A stretch of 64,000 nucleotides of DNA from NCBI GenBank assembly GCA_039621445.1, contig CP154956.1, positions 15,231,508-15,295,507 of the forward strand. Reading direction: 5' to 3'. Of this stretch, positions 20,801-32,072 are shown one piece after another. The notes below the pieces were generated by a model. That model saw only the letters and a program-made list of their open reading frames with translations. It made no database searches and was not told where the DNA came from. A program made the position numbers and the translations under genes. Every line of letters starts with the position of its first letter. Positions within the stretch are counted from its first letter, which is position 1. Source of the stretch: Euglena gracilis (lineage: Eukaryota; Euglenida; Euglenophyceae; Euglenales).

Positions 20801-22339
20801 AGACAAGAAGCCTGAGTCCAACGAAGGGGGGCGAGATCCTTGACAAGGCCGAATATCACCATTGTTTTTTTTTTCCGCCGCCCAAAGGCAATGAGACAGT
20901 GGCGCTTTTTTGAAAGAGGGCATTGAATGTGACAAACATAGCTGGCGTTTTTTTTGTTTTTTTTAAAAAAAACGTTTTTTTTGTTTTTTATTAAAAAAAA
21001 CAGGCAAAAAAAAACGGCAAAAAAAAAACAAAGGGGAAAATGATGGTCCAAATTTTGCCTTTGATCGCAAGGGTGAACCAATCTTAGCTCAAATGACTTG
21101 AAAACCAATACTTTTGGAGGTCTTCAACAAGAATGGTCAAAATAGGGCATTTTTCTGCCATTTTGGGATGTTTCAACTTGAAACATCCCAAATTTGGTGT
21201 CTTTCTCTGCCTGAGGATGGACAAAAAAAGCTAAAATTAAAGGCAAAAATTTTTTTTGCCCTGGACCGTCAATGGCGTTTTTTTTGTTTTTTTTTAAAAA
21301 AACATGTTTTTTTTTAAAAAAACGTGTTTTTTTTGACTTCGTTTTAAACGAAGTGCCAGCTATGGTGACAAAAAACGCAACAATTTTTGACATCATGCCA
21401 CAAACCCATCATAACTTGGAAGCTTTAAGCTGCCAACGGGCGGCCAGACGGTGAAGTCTTTTGTGGTTGGAATTTCAAACGAGTGCAAAATGCGAACAAA
21501 GAGACGGTAATGAGGTTGCCTTCCAAAACCTGCCCCCTCCAAGCCATTTCGTGCGGAACAAAAAATGTATTGTATTGTGCAATTTTCCAAAAACCTTCCC
21601 CAAAAAGAGCCAAATTTGTAAACAGAAATGGTGTGCACTTTGAAAAATTGAACGATAGAAGCCCAGTCAAGATGCATGTATTTTTTGTTGCCCCCCAAAG
21701 GGTGGCGAGACAATAGTGGAGAAATTCACAAACAACAACCCCAACCTGAAAAAAGGAAGACTTTTGTCCCTTCCAGCGCATGAGTTCTGGACTAGTTTGG
21801 CCGCCCGAAGGGCGGCGAGACGGCAGCGACGTCCAACAACAAAAAAAAACACCCAAAAGTTCAATGAAAAGTTGAGTTCTTAATGTGAGAAAACTTTTTC
21901 ATTGAAAGGAGAACAACAACAAAAATTTGGAGGCTGAATTTTTCTCGGGGGGGGCAAGAACATTTTGAGTCACAAAAATTCTCGGGGGGGCAAAAAAATC
22001 TCGGGGGGGGGGGCGACCGCAGTTGGGCCGAAGTGGACTTGACCAAGTCCACTTGGGTTGACTTGGCCAAAGTTGACTTGGCCAGGTTGCTTGGGTCGAA
22101 GTACACTTGAAAATAACCTCATGTATGTCTTCTCATTTGGCTTTCACATCACTGAAACACAAACGAGTTTCGAGAATTTTCTTGAAAAAATTGAGTTGGC
22201 CTGAAATGGCCAAAATTGATTTTTCTAACCCTGTGGATGGGGTTCCCAGAGGTAGAGGTGACCTCAACCTCTGCCTCTACCTCTACCTCTATCCCTCTAC
22301 CTCCATCCAGCCCTTTGTCAAACAACGTTGCTAAGAAAT
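20801..22339. other. No gene seen; poly-T/poly-A hairpins
   Basis: GGCGTTTTTTTTGTTTTT with its A-rich complement occurs at about 20,944-21,010 and again at 21,270-21,335. GCCGCCCGAAGGGCGGCGAG-type mini-hairpins occur at about 21,437 and 21,800. TTGACTTGGCC units repeat at 22,040-22,090 and CTCTACCTCTACC at 22,260-22,305. Confidence 0.55.
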
Positions 22340-22801
22340 GTTTGAAAATGGATGCATCCGAATTTTTGTTGGCTGGTGCTGGCCCAGTGGCCGGTCAATT
22401 TTTGAACAGTGGTGCAGGGGGGCCTTAGCAAGCCGGCCTTTTCAGGACACTGGAGCAAAATCGTGTACAGAGAAATCAAGGGAAACAGAGGAATCAAAAT
22501 GGTGTTCACAGATGAAATGTTCCGGGGTGATGTGTTGAGCTGCTGGGGTGACAAAAATTTGTCCACCTGGAGGGGATCTTTTTCAACACATGTTGGGAAA
22601 TTGGGAAATAGGGGTCAAGTTTTCAAAATGGTGGTCAGATTTCTGGGCAATGACAAAGGGAAAGCTTTAAGGCAGAGCAAGACAAAAGACAGGGCAGAAC
22701 GTGCCGGCGTCGAAGGGAAGGGTTCTGACACATCATGGCGCGTGAAGTTCCGCGGCTTATCTCGCCAAGCTTGTAAGGATGGACCCGTAGTTGAGCCCTG
22801 A
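22340..22801 (+). pseudogene. Possible degenerate coding region, unknown
   Basis: Forward frames read LKMDASEFLLAGAGPVAGQF at about 22,345-22,410 and then, after a frame change, KIVYREIKGNRGIKMVF, TDEMFRGDVLSCWGDKNL and FKMVVRFLGNDKGKAL. The residue mix is protein-like, but frames change and no splice borders stand out. I do not recognise a family; an old transposon-encoded protein is one possibility. Confidence 0.3.
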
Positions 22802-23369
22802 CGTTGCCCGATGTTGCAAATCACCGGCCTGACGGCCTCGGCGACCCAGCAAGAGTCACTCACCCATTTGGAAAAGATGGAGCTGAACAAACCTCCCCCG
22901 AAAGAGAGAAGGGATCAGACCTGACCTGGCGCCTCCTCAAAGAGCTGAGTCAGGAAAGGTGCCTGGAACCTTCAGCATTGAACGAAGGATGGAAGCCCCC
23001 CCACTTTCCCACGCTTTCGGCCCTCCATTTTACCCAAATGTTTTGTTGAACCCCCCCCAGTCAGCCCTTTGGCCCTGGAAGGGGAATCTTCTCCGCAACC
23101 AAGTATTGGACGTATGGGATTGATAGTCCCATCAACGACAGGGTGGAATGTCAGGTGAATCAAGTCAGGATTTCAGAAGGTCGGCCCCCCTACCACCTGG
23201 GGGGGGGGGACACGTGACAATCCAGACACTCAGCTGGTTCTTTCTTCCCTGGGGTGAAAAAATTTCCAAAGGAAAAACCAAAGTCCCCCGCTTTTTCAGT
23301 GATCAAGAAAATTTTGTTCGTTTCCATTGAACGGACGGCACCACCCCTGCAATGCTGCTAAGGATGGTC

Positions 23370-23778
23370 GATACTTATCAGTTATCGTACGACGGACCCC
23401 CCCCCTTTCGGTTATGGTACGACACCCTTTTTCTGGGTTATTATGGGGTTATTGAAGGAGTAGGGTTAGGTGCGCTCATGCTACAGTGCGCTACATGGCC
23501 ATGTTGCGCTACATTGCCACGTTGCGCTACATGGCCGTGTAGCGCAACATGGCCATGTAGCGCTATTATGGGGTTATTGAAGGAGTAGGGTTAGGTGCGC
23601 TAATGGCCATGTTGCGCTACATGGCCACGTTGCGCTACACGGCCATGCAGCGCAACGTGGCAATGTAGCGCAACGTGGCCACGTAGCGCAAACGTGCATG
23701 TGCGCACCTGACCCTATTCCTTTAATTAACCCTAAATAACCCAAAAAAAAGGGTGTCGTACGATAACAGATAAGTACC
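23370..23778. mobile_element. Foldback element, core family TAGGGTTAGGTGCGC (copy b)
   Basis: The copy is a 409-bp near-complete palindrome with ends GATACTTATCAGTTATCG and the inverted GATAACAGATAAGTACC. GGATGGTC at 23,362-23,369 is repeated exactly at 23,779-23,786. The inside reads GAAGGAGTAGGGTTAGGTGC, then GCGCTACATGGCC units, then the inverted half. It is non-coding. A small internal duplication of the core occurs at 23,575-23,600. Confidence 0.88.
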
Positions 23779-23786
23779 GGATGGTC

Positions 23787-25026
23787 CACCAGGCATTGTG
23801 CACTACGGAGGGATTCTTTTATTTTGGTTCCTGCGGAGGGGGGGGTTAGGGGGGCCACGTACCATGTACCACGTAAAAGGGGTCCGTCGCAACGGATTTC
23901 AATGTCTTGGAAATCGATTGACATAAACAATTTCAAGCGGGCGCAGTCCCCGTGACCCACCATCCAAATTTGAGGACAAACCTCGGTACTTGTCTGTTAT
24001 CGCACGACGGACCCCCCCTTTTGATTATCGCACGACGCCTTGTTTTCCTCTTCCAGCGACTCCGCAGGGTTATTGGGAGGGATAGGGATAGGGTTAGGAG
24101 TTGTCCTGGTGAGGTTTTCGCCTTTTTCAAATTAGGCCAAAATTTAGGCAAATTCCTTTCTGGGCCGAACGGTCGGCAGGCTTTTTGTCTTTCTTTTCCC
24201 CGTTTGTCTGCCGCCTTTGGATTTCCCTTGTAGCCAAGGCCGTGCTGCCGTCGCAATAACAACAATTAACCCAAACCCGGGGGGGGGGGGGGTGTTTATA
24301 AGGGGGGTGTCACTTTGGAGTTCTGAGTAAAAAATTGATTGAAACGTCTTGAACTGTTTTGAATGTTTTAAATTTCCTTTGAATGGCATGCAGAGCCATG
24401 GGGGGTCGGCACACCCCTCCCCCCCCCCCCCCCTCACCGACCCCCTCAGCCGGACGCCATTTTACCCCCCCCCTTTTCCACCCCCCGTCATCCACTTGCC
24501 ATTTTCTTGGAAAACCCCCGCTCACGTGTTGGGTTGTGCCCTCCCCCCCCATCCGGACCCCCGTCTTTCCACTCCCAAAACACCAAAACCCCCCCCTCCC
24601 CCCCCCCCTAGCCGGAAACCTCGCCACGGCGTGCCGACCCCCCCATGCATCCCCATGCGCCGTGTGAGATCCTTTGATCGAGCAGATGCAGCGAGGGGCA
24701 AAATAATCGTGCTACCGCAATTTTGGGATTGGAAATTGGTCGTTGTGAACCTGGCAGCCGTAAAATGCCGCTTTAAGAAAAGGGTCTCGGACGCTGGTTC
24801 TGTTGAAACAAGCTGAAAATGGCCAATCAGTATTCGGGATTGCGAGCGCATACTTGGCAACCCGTTTTTATTTGGGACTTTTTGATTTCAATTCCTTTTA
24901 ATTTATCAATGTTTTTTTTTTAAAATAGAAAAACGCCCACAAGTTTTGTACGAAAAAAACAACCATTTTTGGCAACTTCTGGGTCATTTCTGCCAAAAAA
25001 AATCCTTCCACTGAAAGAGTCACAAC
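23787..25026. other. No gene seen; half of a foldback element at 23,983-24,110
   Basis: GGTACTTGTCTGTTATCGCA at about 23,984 begins a left arm like copy c that runs to GGGATAGGGTTAGG near 24,100 and has no right arm. C-rich and G-rich tracts fill 24,270-24,630. No protein-like frame is seen. Confidence 0.55.
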
Positions 25027-25282
25027 CAGGCTTGTGCTTGGTCGGGTGTCCACCCCACGGGGGCGGTGCAAGGGAGCACCCCATAGGGGTGGTTTTGGGT
25101 TTGGTGGGGTAGGTTTTGGGGGGTGACTGTCCATAGCAGGCACCCCCTCCGACCCCGGCGCCTTCGGCGCTGGGGGCCATTTTCAATGAAAAATTTCTCC
25201 CCCCAGCCCTCCACCCCCCCCCCGCACCCTATAGCACCCACCCACCCCCTTCCCCCCCCCCCGGTCGGTGAGCACAAGCATA
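25027..25282. mobile_element. hAT-like non-autonomous element, copy 1
   Basis: It begins CAGGCTTGTGCTTGGTCGGG and ends GGTGAGCACAAGCATA, an inverted partner of the start. GTCACAAC (25,019-25,026) and GTCACACC (25,283-25,290) flank it as an 8-bp duplication with one mismatch. Its centre has GGCGCCTTCGGCGCT. It is non-coding. Four family members lie in the window. Confidence 0.78.
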
Positions 25283-25635
25283 GTCACACCATTGCTTTGC
25301 AGTTTTGGATGTTTTTGACAGTTTTTGAACTTTGCAGGATTCGGAGTATGGTTTGGATGTTTACAGTGAGTTTTTTTCAGTTTTCAGTTTTTTTTTCTTC
25401 GTGAAATTTCCCTTCTGTTTTTTTGATGATTTTTTGGTTTTTTTTTCTTCAAAGAAAAAAACACGTTTTTTGTTTTGTCAAAAAAAAAAAACCAACAACC
25501 ATCATCCTCCCCCCTAAGTGGCCCTCCGGGGTCCGGCCGGAAGGTCCACCGGAACATGGATAATTTTTTGGTACTTGTCTGTTATCGCACGACATACCCC
25601 CCCCCTTTTGGTTATCGCACGACACCTTATTTTTG

Positions 25636-25954
25636 GGGGTGTCTCCCCCCCCCCGCGTCCCCCCCGCGTCCCACTTTGGAACCAAAATTTTGTTCTTGAG
25701 ACAACCAAATTCACGAGGCTGATTCCTAATTTCAGGCAAATTTGAGGTTGGTGATTGATTTGGTGTGGGTGATTCCTAATTTGCGGTGGGTGATTCCTAA
25801 TTTGGGGTGGGCCAGCCCTAATTTGTTGTGGTAGAATCCTAATTTGGCTGAATTTTTCTTTTTCCAAATTCCTAATTTCGCTGTCCCAAAAATGGCGTCT
25901 CCCCCGCGCCCCCCCCCCCCCCCCCCCCGTCCCCCCCGCGTCCCAGACAGCCCC
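25636..25954. mobile_element. GGGTGTCTCCC element, copy 1 (nested)
   Basis: The ends GGGGGTGTCTCCC and, inverted, GGGGCTGTCTGGG enclose TTCCTAATTTnnnG repeats and a CCCCGCGTCCC block. It splits TTATTTTTGG from TCTTATGGGG of the surrounding foldback element, with TTTGG present on both sides. The intact right arm of the host element proves the empty state. A second copy is at 26,875-27,424. Confidence 0.7.
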
Positions 25955-25972
25955 TTTGGTCTTATGGGGTTA

Positions 25973-26150
25973 CCACCCCCCCCCCCCCATATTGTCCCAC
26001 CGACCTCTCCCCCGGAGGCCCGCCGGGACAATATGGGGGGGGGACAATATGGGGGTACCAAAGGAAATTTCATTGACCGAGCCAAAAAAACCCCTCGTTG
26101 GCCAGGCCGAGGGACAATATGGGGGGGGGGACAATATGGGGGGGGGGTGG
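25973..26150. mobile_element. TA-insertion foldback element (CCACCCCC ends), nested copy
   Basis: The ends are CCACCCCCCCCCCCCC and GGGGGGGGTGG with TA at 25,971-25,972 and 26,151-26,152. It sits inside GGGGTTATTTGAAGGAGTAG of the host foldback; copy b shows the uninterrupted GGGGTTATTGAAGGAGTAG. Confidence 0.8.
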
Positions 26151-26874
26151 TATTTGAAGGAGTAGGGTTAGGTGCGCAAATGCCATGTTGCGCGGGGGGT
26201 AGATTTGGCCTGGGGGGGGGTTGTGGGCAGACCCTAGGGTCGCCAAAGGTCGCCATGGTCGCCAAAGGTCGTGGGTGGGTCGATGTCAAAAAATGCGCTC
26301 CACGGCAAATTAGCGCAACATACACACAAAAGGTGTTGCACACACAAGGGATTTTTTTTTTTAGGGCCCTGGAACAGTTGCCTACGCCGCTACAATGCAA
26401 AAAAGACTGAGTAGGAAATACCCATAGCGACCTTTGGCGACCTTTGGCGACCGTGGGCAGACCCTAGGGTCTGCCCACAACCCCCCCCCCCCGCAGGCCA
26501 GATCCGGGAGCCATACATACATGACCATGTAGCGCAACATGGCCATGTAGCGCAACATGGACATGTAGCGCAACGTGGCCATGTAGCGCAATGCCTGTGC
26601 GCACCTAACCCTACTCCTTGAAATAACCCCATAAGACCAAAAATAAGGTGTCGTGCGATAACCAAAAGGGGGGGGGGGTATGTCGTGCGATAACAGACAA
26701 GTGCCAATTTTTTTGTAACTTAAAATGGTCATAAAACACCTGATTTTTTCGAAAATTTGCCAAAATTTTTTTGACATGATGGAAAAAATGGTGTAGATCA
26801 CGAATTTCACACAAAAATTCCCCAAAAATGGTGGGGGGTGATATCAAAATTTTGTTCTCCGACCTCCCGCCTTA

Positions 26875-27424
26875 GGGGGTGTCACCCCCGCGTCCCCCCC
26901 CCCGCGTCCCACTTTGGAACCAAAATTTCTCCTGACAGCCAAATTTAGGAGGCTGATTCCTAATTTCAGGCAAATTTGTGGTTGGTGATTCCTAATTTGT
27001 GATTCCTAACTTGCGGGGTCCTAATTTGGGGTGGGTTTGTCCTAATTTGTTGTACCGGGGGGATTAAAATACCGCTCGGTATTAATACCGAATGGATTAA
27101 TACCGCTCTTTAATAAAGCCTGCCAGACGCCTGATCGTTACGCTGTGAGACAGAAAAAACGCACTCCACGATCCAGACTATTTTTTGCCTGATCCTAATT
27201 CCGTCCGCCGTGCCAGAAAAATGCCCAGATCGCCAGTTACGGAAACTCGCCCAGTGAGCGGAATTAATCCAATCGGTAATTAAAGCTGCGCGGTATTTTC
27301 ATCCCTCCGGTAGTAGAATCCTAATTTGGCTAAAAAATTTCTCGCAGCAAATTCCTAATTTCACCGTCTCAAAAATGGCGTCTCCCCCGCGTCCCCCCCC
27401 CCCCCCCGCGTCCCAGACACCCCC
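26875..27424. mobile_element. GGGTGTC element, copy 2, carrying a MITE
   Basis: The ends are TTAGGGGGTGTC and GACACCCCCTAA. The body aligns with 25,636-25,954 (CGCGTCCCACTTTGGAACC, TTCCTAATTTCAGGCAAAT and AAAAATGGCGTCTCCC in both). Relative to that copy it has one extra block, the MITE at 27,055-27,310. Confidence 0.72.
27055..27310. mobile_element. 256-bp MITE with TA duplication and 21-bp inverted ends
   Basis: The left end is CCGGGGGGATTAAAATACCG and the right end, read inverted, is CCGGAGGGATGAAAATACCG. TA lies at 27,053-27,054 and 27,311-27,312. The paralogous site at about 25,825-25,840 reads TTGTTGTGGTAGAATCC without the insertion. The base composition lacks the G/C runs of the neighbourhood. 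Tc1/mariner-like transposition would give this duplication, but the superfamily is inferred. Confidence 0.85.
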
Positions 27425-27499
27425 TAAGTGACCCCCTCCTAAGTGGCCCTTCAGGGTCTTGGCCGGGACAAAAGGGGGGTCATTTGGGGTAAGGGCATC

Positions 27500-27990
27500 C
27501 GTGGGTGTCTGGCTGTGTCAATGTTCAGGTACAGCACCCCTCGGTCGAAAGCTCTTTTCATTAGATGACTGATAACCATAGGTGTCACAAGGGGGGGTCG
27601 GGGGGGGCGGCCGCCCCCCCCGGGATTTTGGAAAGAAAAAATTTTTTGCAACATGAATGTGATATTTTTCTTTGTAATGCCATGTTCAATGGTTCAAAGG
27701 GCATTACCGTCTCGGCTACCTTCGGCAGCCACCTTGCCATTTAAAAGCACATTTTTGGAGAATGAAATTGCAAAATCCATTACCGTCTCGGCCGCCTTTG
27801 GCGGCCGAAATAAAAATCCTTGAAAAAACCCCATGGCACTTCTTGATGTTTAAACCGGCGTTTGAGACGCCGGGTTCAGGACATAACCGGCGTCCCCCCC
27901 ACGGGTTTTCCGGACGCCGGTTCTGTCCTAAAACCCAGCGCCAGGAACGCCGGTTCTGTCCAAAACCCAGCGTCCGGTTTGGACCTTGGC
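27500..27990. repeat. Fragments of the GCCGG-palindrome element (copy D)
   Basis: Positions 27,500-27,580 match the interior of the family (TGTCAATGTTCAGGTA and CGAAAGCTCTTTTCATTAG). Positions 27,850-27,985 match its TTTAAACCGGCG end with repeated GACGCCGGTTCTGTCC modules. The part between is unrelated and contains GCCGCCTTTGGCGGC-type mini-hairpins. Confidence 0.7.
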
Positions 27991-28546
27991 CACAAACCGA
28001 CTTTTTTTCCCCTCCTTTGGTGCTAATTGTTTTTTGGGACCCCACAAACCACTTTCACCTTGGCTGTTTGAATACAAACTGATATCCCCATATGTCCCCC
28101 TCCCTCCATTTTCTTGACCAGCCGAGTTTGGGGGAAACTCTTCGGGTCAACGAAAAAAGTGATTTTGCGCAAAGTGAAAAAAATGACTTCTTCACCCCCC
28201 CCCAGGTTGCGAAGTCGACAGTTGGGTTGAGTTGGGAGGTTTCCAAAGGGGGTTCTACCCATGATTTCGCTTTCTAGCTCAAGTTTTTGGAGCATTGGAC
28301 TTCAAAAAAGGCGTTAGCGTCTCGGCCCCTTCGGGGCCAGGGGGACAGAAAAAAGGACATTGTGGTTGTGCCATAAAAAAAATTTTCCTCGGCGCTTCGC
28401 GCCGGGGAAAAAAAGGATTTGCTCCAAATTTTGTCGGTTCCTCGCCCCCCCCGGGAAAAAATTGTTCCGACACCGCTGCTGATAACCACCAAATTCAGCC
28501 ACAATGCACAGTACTCTTATTTTTTTTATCCCAGGCAAATCCTGAC

Positions 28547-28851
28547 CATGCTTGTGCTTACCAACCGGGGGGGGGAGGGGGGGGGTGCTATAGGGTGCCT
28601 GCCCCTAGCAGGCACACCCCCCCCCCGGGGGGGATAGGGGTCCGGGCCGGAGCCAGAAAATTTTCATTGAAAATGGCCTTTTCCGGGCCCCCGGCGCCTT
28701 CGGCGCCGGGGTCGGAGGGGGGTGCCTGCTAGGGGCAGGCACCCCCCGAAACCCTACCCCCCCGGGGGGGGGGTCGGATCGGGTGCTATGGGGTGCCTGC
28801 CCCTAGCACCCCCCCCCCCGTGGGGTAGGCACCCGACTAAGCACAAGCCTG
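28547..28851. mobile_element. hAT-like non-autonomous element, copy 2
   Basis: It begins CATGCTTGTGCTTACCAACC and ends with the inverted form of CAGGCTTGTGCTTAGTCGGG. ATCCTGAC at 28,539-28,546 is exactly repeated at 28,852-28,859. GGCGCCTTCGGCGCC lies at 28,693-28,707, and GGGTGCCTGCCCCTAGCA modules flank it on both sides. Non-coding. Confidence 0.9.
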
Positions 28852-28995
28852 ATCCTGACATCACAATTTTTGGTCCCCCTGGTTGTCAATTTTGAAGGGA
28901 AAATTCATTTCTGCACGGTTCATTATGTTTCTCAAACCAAACAGCACCGAAAATTACCACAAATTTCGAAGGGGTTGTAAAATTTTTGCTCAAAT

Positions 28996-29454
28996 TTGTT
29001 CCATTTGCCTTTCGTCTCAGCCCATGAAGCGTTCTCTTCTGAAGCTCAAGGACCTCAAAAAGGTCAAGGTCACCCAACCACAGTCCTCCATTGTTTTGAA
29101 ACCGGTGCCCATCGGCGAACCAATCATCTGGAGTCGTGTCCAGCATTTGTACTGGAGGTTGCTGCTTTTGCTCAATCCCACCTTTCCTCTCAAACAACCA
29201 GGGCACTGCATGTCATTGAAGATTTCCCATGGATGGGGCCGAGCCAAACTTCGGAGCAATTTGACATCATGCTGAGCGTGAAAGAGGAAATCCAGAAGAA
29301 TGCCAATGCCGCTGGAGCGGTGTGCCCATCTCATCACTCACACCAAAACACCAGAGAAGGAAAGTTTGTGCTCCCAAGGTACACAAACTTGGGTCTTCTC
29401 AAAATTGGCTCATCGTTGCGGGAAATTGGTGATCAATTTTTTGGCGGTCGCTAG
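28996..29454 (+). pseudogene. Possible degenerate coding region, unknown
   Basis: Forward frames carry protein-like segments: MKRSLLKLKDLKKVKV and SSIVLKPVPIGEPIIWSR in one frame, and LHVIEDFPWMGPSQTSEQF, DIMLSVKEEIQKNANAAG and GKFVLPRYTNLGLLKIG in another. The switch between frames has no obvious splice site. Not recognised. Confidence 0.3.
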
Positions 29455-29778
29455 CGACTGATCGCTGGGTACTAGTTGCTGGTGGCCTGGCGACCATTGG
29501 TTTGGCCGACCAGCTGGTCGATCACCAATAGTGTGACAGAAACCCCTGGGGTCAGACACGTGTTTTTAATGGCCACCCATGTCCAAAAAAAAAGTCAGTT
29601 TTTGGGCATTTTTGGTAGTTTAGGGCATCACGTGGCAAAAATGACGAGATCAGTGGCGAAGTATTCCACGGGGCGCCGCAAAAATGAATGGAACTGCGAC
29701 AAAAATTCCTTGGAGGACTCGCTGAAGTCAAATGGCTGAGTGGCGACAGGTTCCCAGCCGGGCGGCGGAAATATTTTA

Positions 29779-30894
29779 CTACAAAAAAGGGGTGGCGGAC
29801 GCCGGTTCTGTCCAAAACCCGGCGTTCCGGACGCCGGTTCCGTCCGAAGGACGGAACCGGCATCCGGAACGCCGGGTTTTGGACAGAACCGGCGTCCGCC
29901 ACCCCTTGTTTAAAGCGGCGTTTTAGAGACGCCGGGTTCAGGACAGAACCGGCGTCCCCACCCTTCGGTCAAAGGACACTCCCAGGACCAATCTCCGACC
30001 ACTTATCTTCAATGTCACGCCACTTTGCATTTCACCAAATTCCGGCGATCGCGAGGGTGTTTCTGGCTGTGTCAATCGTCCAGGTACAAACTCACCCCTC
30101 AATCAAAAGCTCTTTTCATCAGACGACTGGATACCACCACCAAATTCAGCCACGCCGCCTGGAACTCTTATTTTCTGTCACTGGGAAATCCTAATTTCAC
30201 AACTATGGTGCCCCCCGGAACCCCTCAGGTGGTTGATTCGAAGAGGAAAAACGTTTCTTTTATTAAGCATCTTAAACCAAAAATCACTGAAAATCACCAC
30301 AAATTTCGACTCAGATTCTGGCCGATCCGACGATCGCGAGCGTATCTCTGGCTGCGTGCAACGTTAGGGTACCATGTTACCCCTCGATCGAAAGCTCTTT
30401 TCAACAGACGACCAGCGGTGCTCATAAGACCTTTCCACGCCGCACGGTACTCTTTTTCCAAATCTGGGCCAATTTTCACCAAATTTGGATATCCACCCCA
30501 GTGGTCCCCAAATGGCAAAATTCATTGTCCAAGATGGTTGAAACAGTCATACCAACACCTTAGGGCCACTTTTGGGCACTTTTGGTGACATTTTTAGGAA
30601 TGAAAATCGGACGCCGGGTTTTGGACAAAACCGGCGTTCCTAACGCCGGGTTCTAGGACAGAACCGGCGTCCGTAAAACCTGTGGGGACGCCGGTTCTGT
30701 GTCAAGAACTGTGTTTGGGCCAAGAGTTAGGGGGAGCCCAGGGGAGGGGACCGCGGCGCCGAAGGCGCCGCGGTCGCGAAGACGCCGGGTTCAGGACAGA
30801 AACCGTGTTTGGGCCGATTTCGAGACTTTAAAAGTCTTAAATCTTCGCCCAAAACACGGTTTCTGTCCTGAACCCGGCGTCTCAAACGCCGGTT
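29779..30894 (+). mobile_element. GCCGG-palindrome element, copy C (full length)
   Basis: It runs from CTACAAAAAAGGGGTGGCGG to AAACGCCGGTT with TA at 29,777-29,778 and 30,895-30,896. A long hairpin at 29,788-29,906 parallels that of copy B with one changed pair. The interior (for example AAAGCTCTTTTCATCAGACG) is shared. Unlike copy B, its distal end includes an extra block at about 30,700-30,880 with CCGCGGCGCC-GAA-GGCGCCGCGG and paired GTGTTTGGGC arms. Confidence 0.82.
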
Positions 30895-31597
30895 TAATGT
30901 TAGCTATGACACAAAATTTGCACCATTTTCATCCAACGAGGTCGTTTTCTGAAGTCCATTTTTCACGTAAACTTCAGCACCAGGGATTTTTTTTTTTGGC
31001 GGAAATCTTCTAAGCTTTCCGAAGGAAAGTAAACCAAAAAAGGGGTTGATACAGATGAAAACACCCAAGGTGCCGAAAATGAAGGAAAAAAATGACCGAA
31101 AATGGTCGAAACTTTTCAGTTTGGTTTTTTTTTGCATTTGCTGGAACCAACATTCTTTTCATTCAGACAAAAAAATGGGAGGGTGGATTGTTAAAAAGCA
31201 ACTCTTCTGGTCCTGTGGTCGTGCAAAGTTTTTGTTGGATGGAAAATTGCTTAAAACCTATTTCCAGGGCCTGACGCCTGTCTTGAAAATCGACTGACAT
31301 TAACGGACTTCAGCAGGGGCGCGTTAGTATAAAACAATTTTGAAGACAGGCGCCGTTGGTATAAAATGATTTTCCAGAGGGGCGTCCGTTTCCTTTGGAG
31401 TTGGGAGACAGGCAGCTGGTGAACTGATGGAACGGATTACGACTATGTGAATCAGAACACGCAGATGCATGTGCACGCGCAGTGTGTGTGGGAACTAGCG
31501 TCCCAGAGCTGAGCAGGAGCTGAAATGGCGGTCAGGAAACATGACGAAAATGAACCAGACACGATCACGAACAGGACTGCAGGACTGAAACGAACTA
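30895..31597. other. No gene seen
   Basis: AT-rich spacer. The motif GACATTAACGGACTTCAGCA with GGGGCGC at about 31,298 recurs in diverged form at about 32,956, which marks a dispersed repeat. Confidence 0.5.
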
Positions 31598-32072
31598 CCC
31601 CCCCCCTTATTGTCCCACCCAGGCTTGTGCTTAGTCGGGTGCCTACCCCACGGGGGGGGGGTGCTAGGGGCAGGCACCCCATAGCACCCGATCCGACCCC
31701 CCCCCGGGGGGGTAGGGTTTCGGGGGGTGCCTGCCCCTAGCAGGCACCCCCCTCCGACCCCGGCGCCGAAGGCGCCGGGGGCCCGGAAACGGCCATTTTC
31801 AATGAAAATTTTCTGGGTCCGGCCCGGACCCCTATCCCCCCCCCCCCGGGGGGGGTGTGCCTGCTAGGGGCAGGCACCCTATAGCACCCACCCCCCCCCC
31901 TCCCCCCCCCCCCCGGTTGGTAAGCACAAGCATGGTCCCACCGACCTCTCCCCGGGAGGCCCGAACGGACAATGAGGGGGGGGGGGACAATAAGGGGGTA
32001 CCAAAGGAATTTCATTGGCCGGGCCAAAAAATCCCCCGTCGGCCGGGGCGCAGGGACAATAAGGGGGGGGGG
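31598..32072. mobile_element. TA-insertion foldback element interrupted by a hAT-like element
   Basis: It begins CCCCCCCCTTATTGTCCCACC after TA (31,596) and ends GGGACAATAAGGGGGG before TA (32,073). The body after 31,943 (CGACCTCTCCC, TACCAAAGGAATTTCATTGG) matches the other copies. The hAT-like element at 31,620-31,934 splits it within GTCCCACC. Confidence 0.75.
31620..31934. mobile_element. hAT-like non-autonomous element, copy 3 (nested)
   Basis: It begins CAGGCTTGTGCTTAGTCGGG and ends GGTTGGTAAGCACAAGCATG. GTCCCACC at 31,612-31,619 is repeated exactly at 31,935-31,942. It is nearly the reverse complement of copy 2. GGCGCCGAAGGCGCC is at 31,762-31,776. Confidence 0.92.

Larger units (their letters stand above)
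25570..26705. mobile_element. Foldback element, core family TAGGGTTAGGTGCGC (copy c), with nested insertions
   Basis: It begins GGTACTTGTCTGTTATCGCA and ends with its inverted form closing in AAGTGCC. AATTTTTT stands at 25,562-25,569 and 26,706-26,713. The right arm is intact and reads CCCCATAAGACCAAAAATAA. In the left arm the equivalent sequence is split by two later insertions (25,636-25,954 and 25,973-26,150). The core and GCGCAACATGG-type units lie at 26,160-26,620. Confidence 0.85.

Noticed and set aside
23460-23720. CRISPR-like array of GCGCTACATGGCC units
   Set aside because: Units are inverted as well as direct, spacers are not unique, and the host is eukaryotic; it is the interior of a palindromic element.
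27055-27310. Recently acquired bacterial DNA, because composition differs from the surroundings
   Set aside because: No bacterial gene is readable, and inverted ends, TA flanks and an empty-site paralogue identify it as a MITE.
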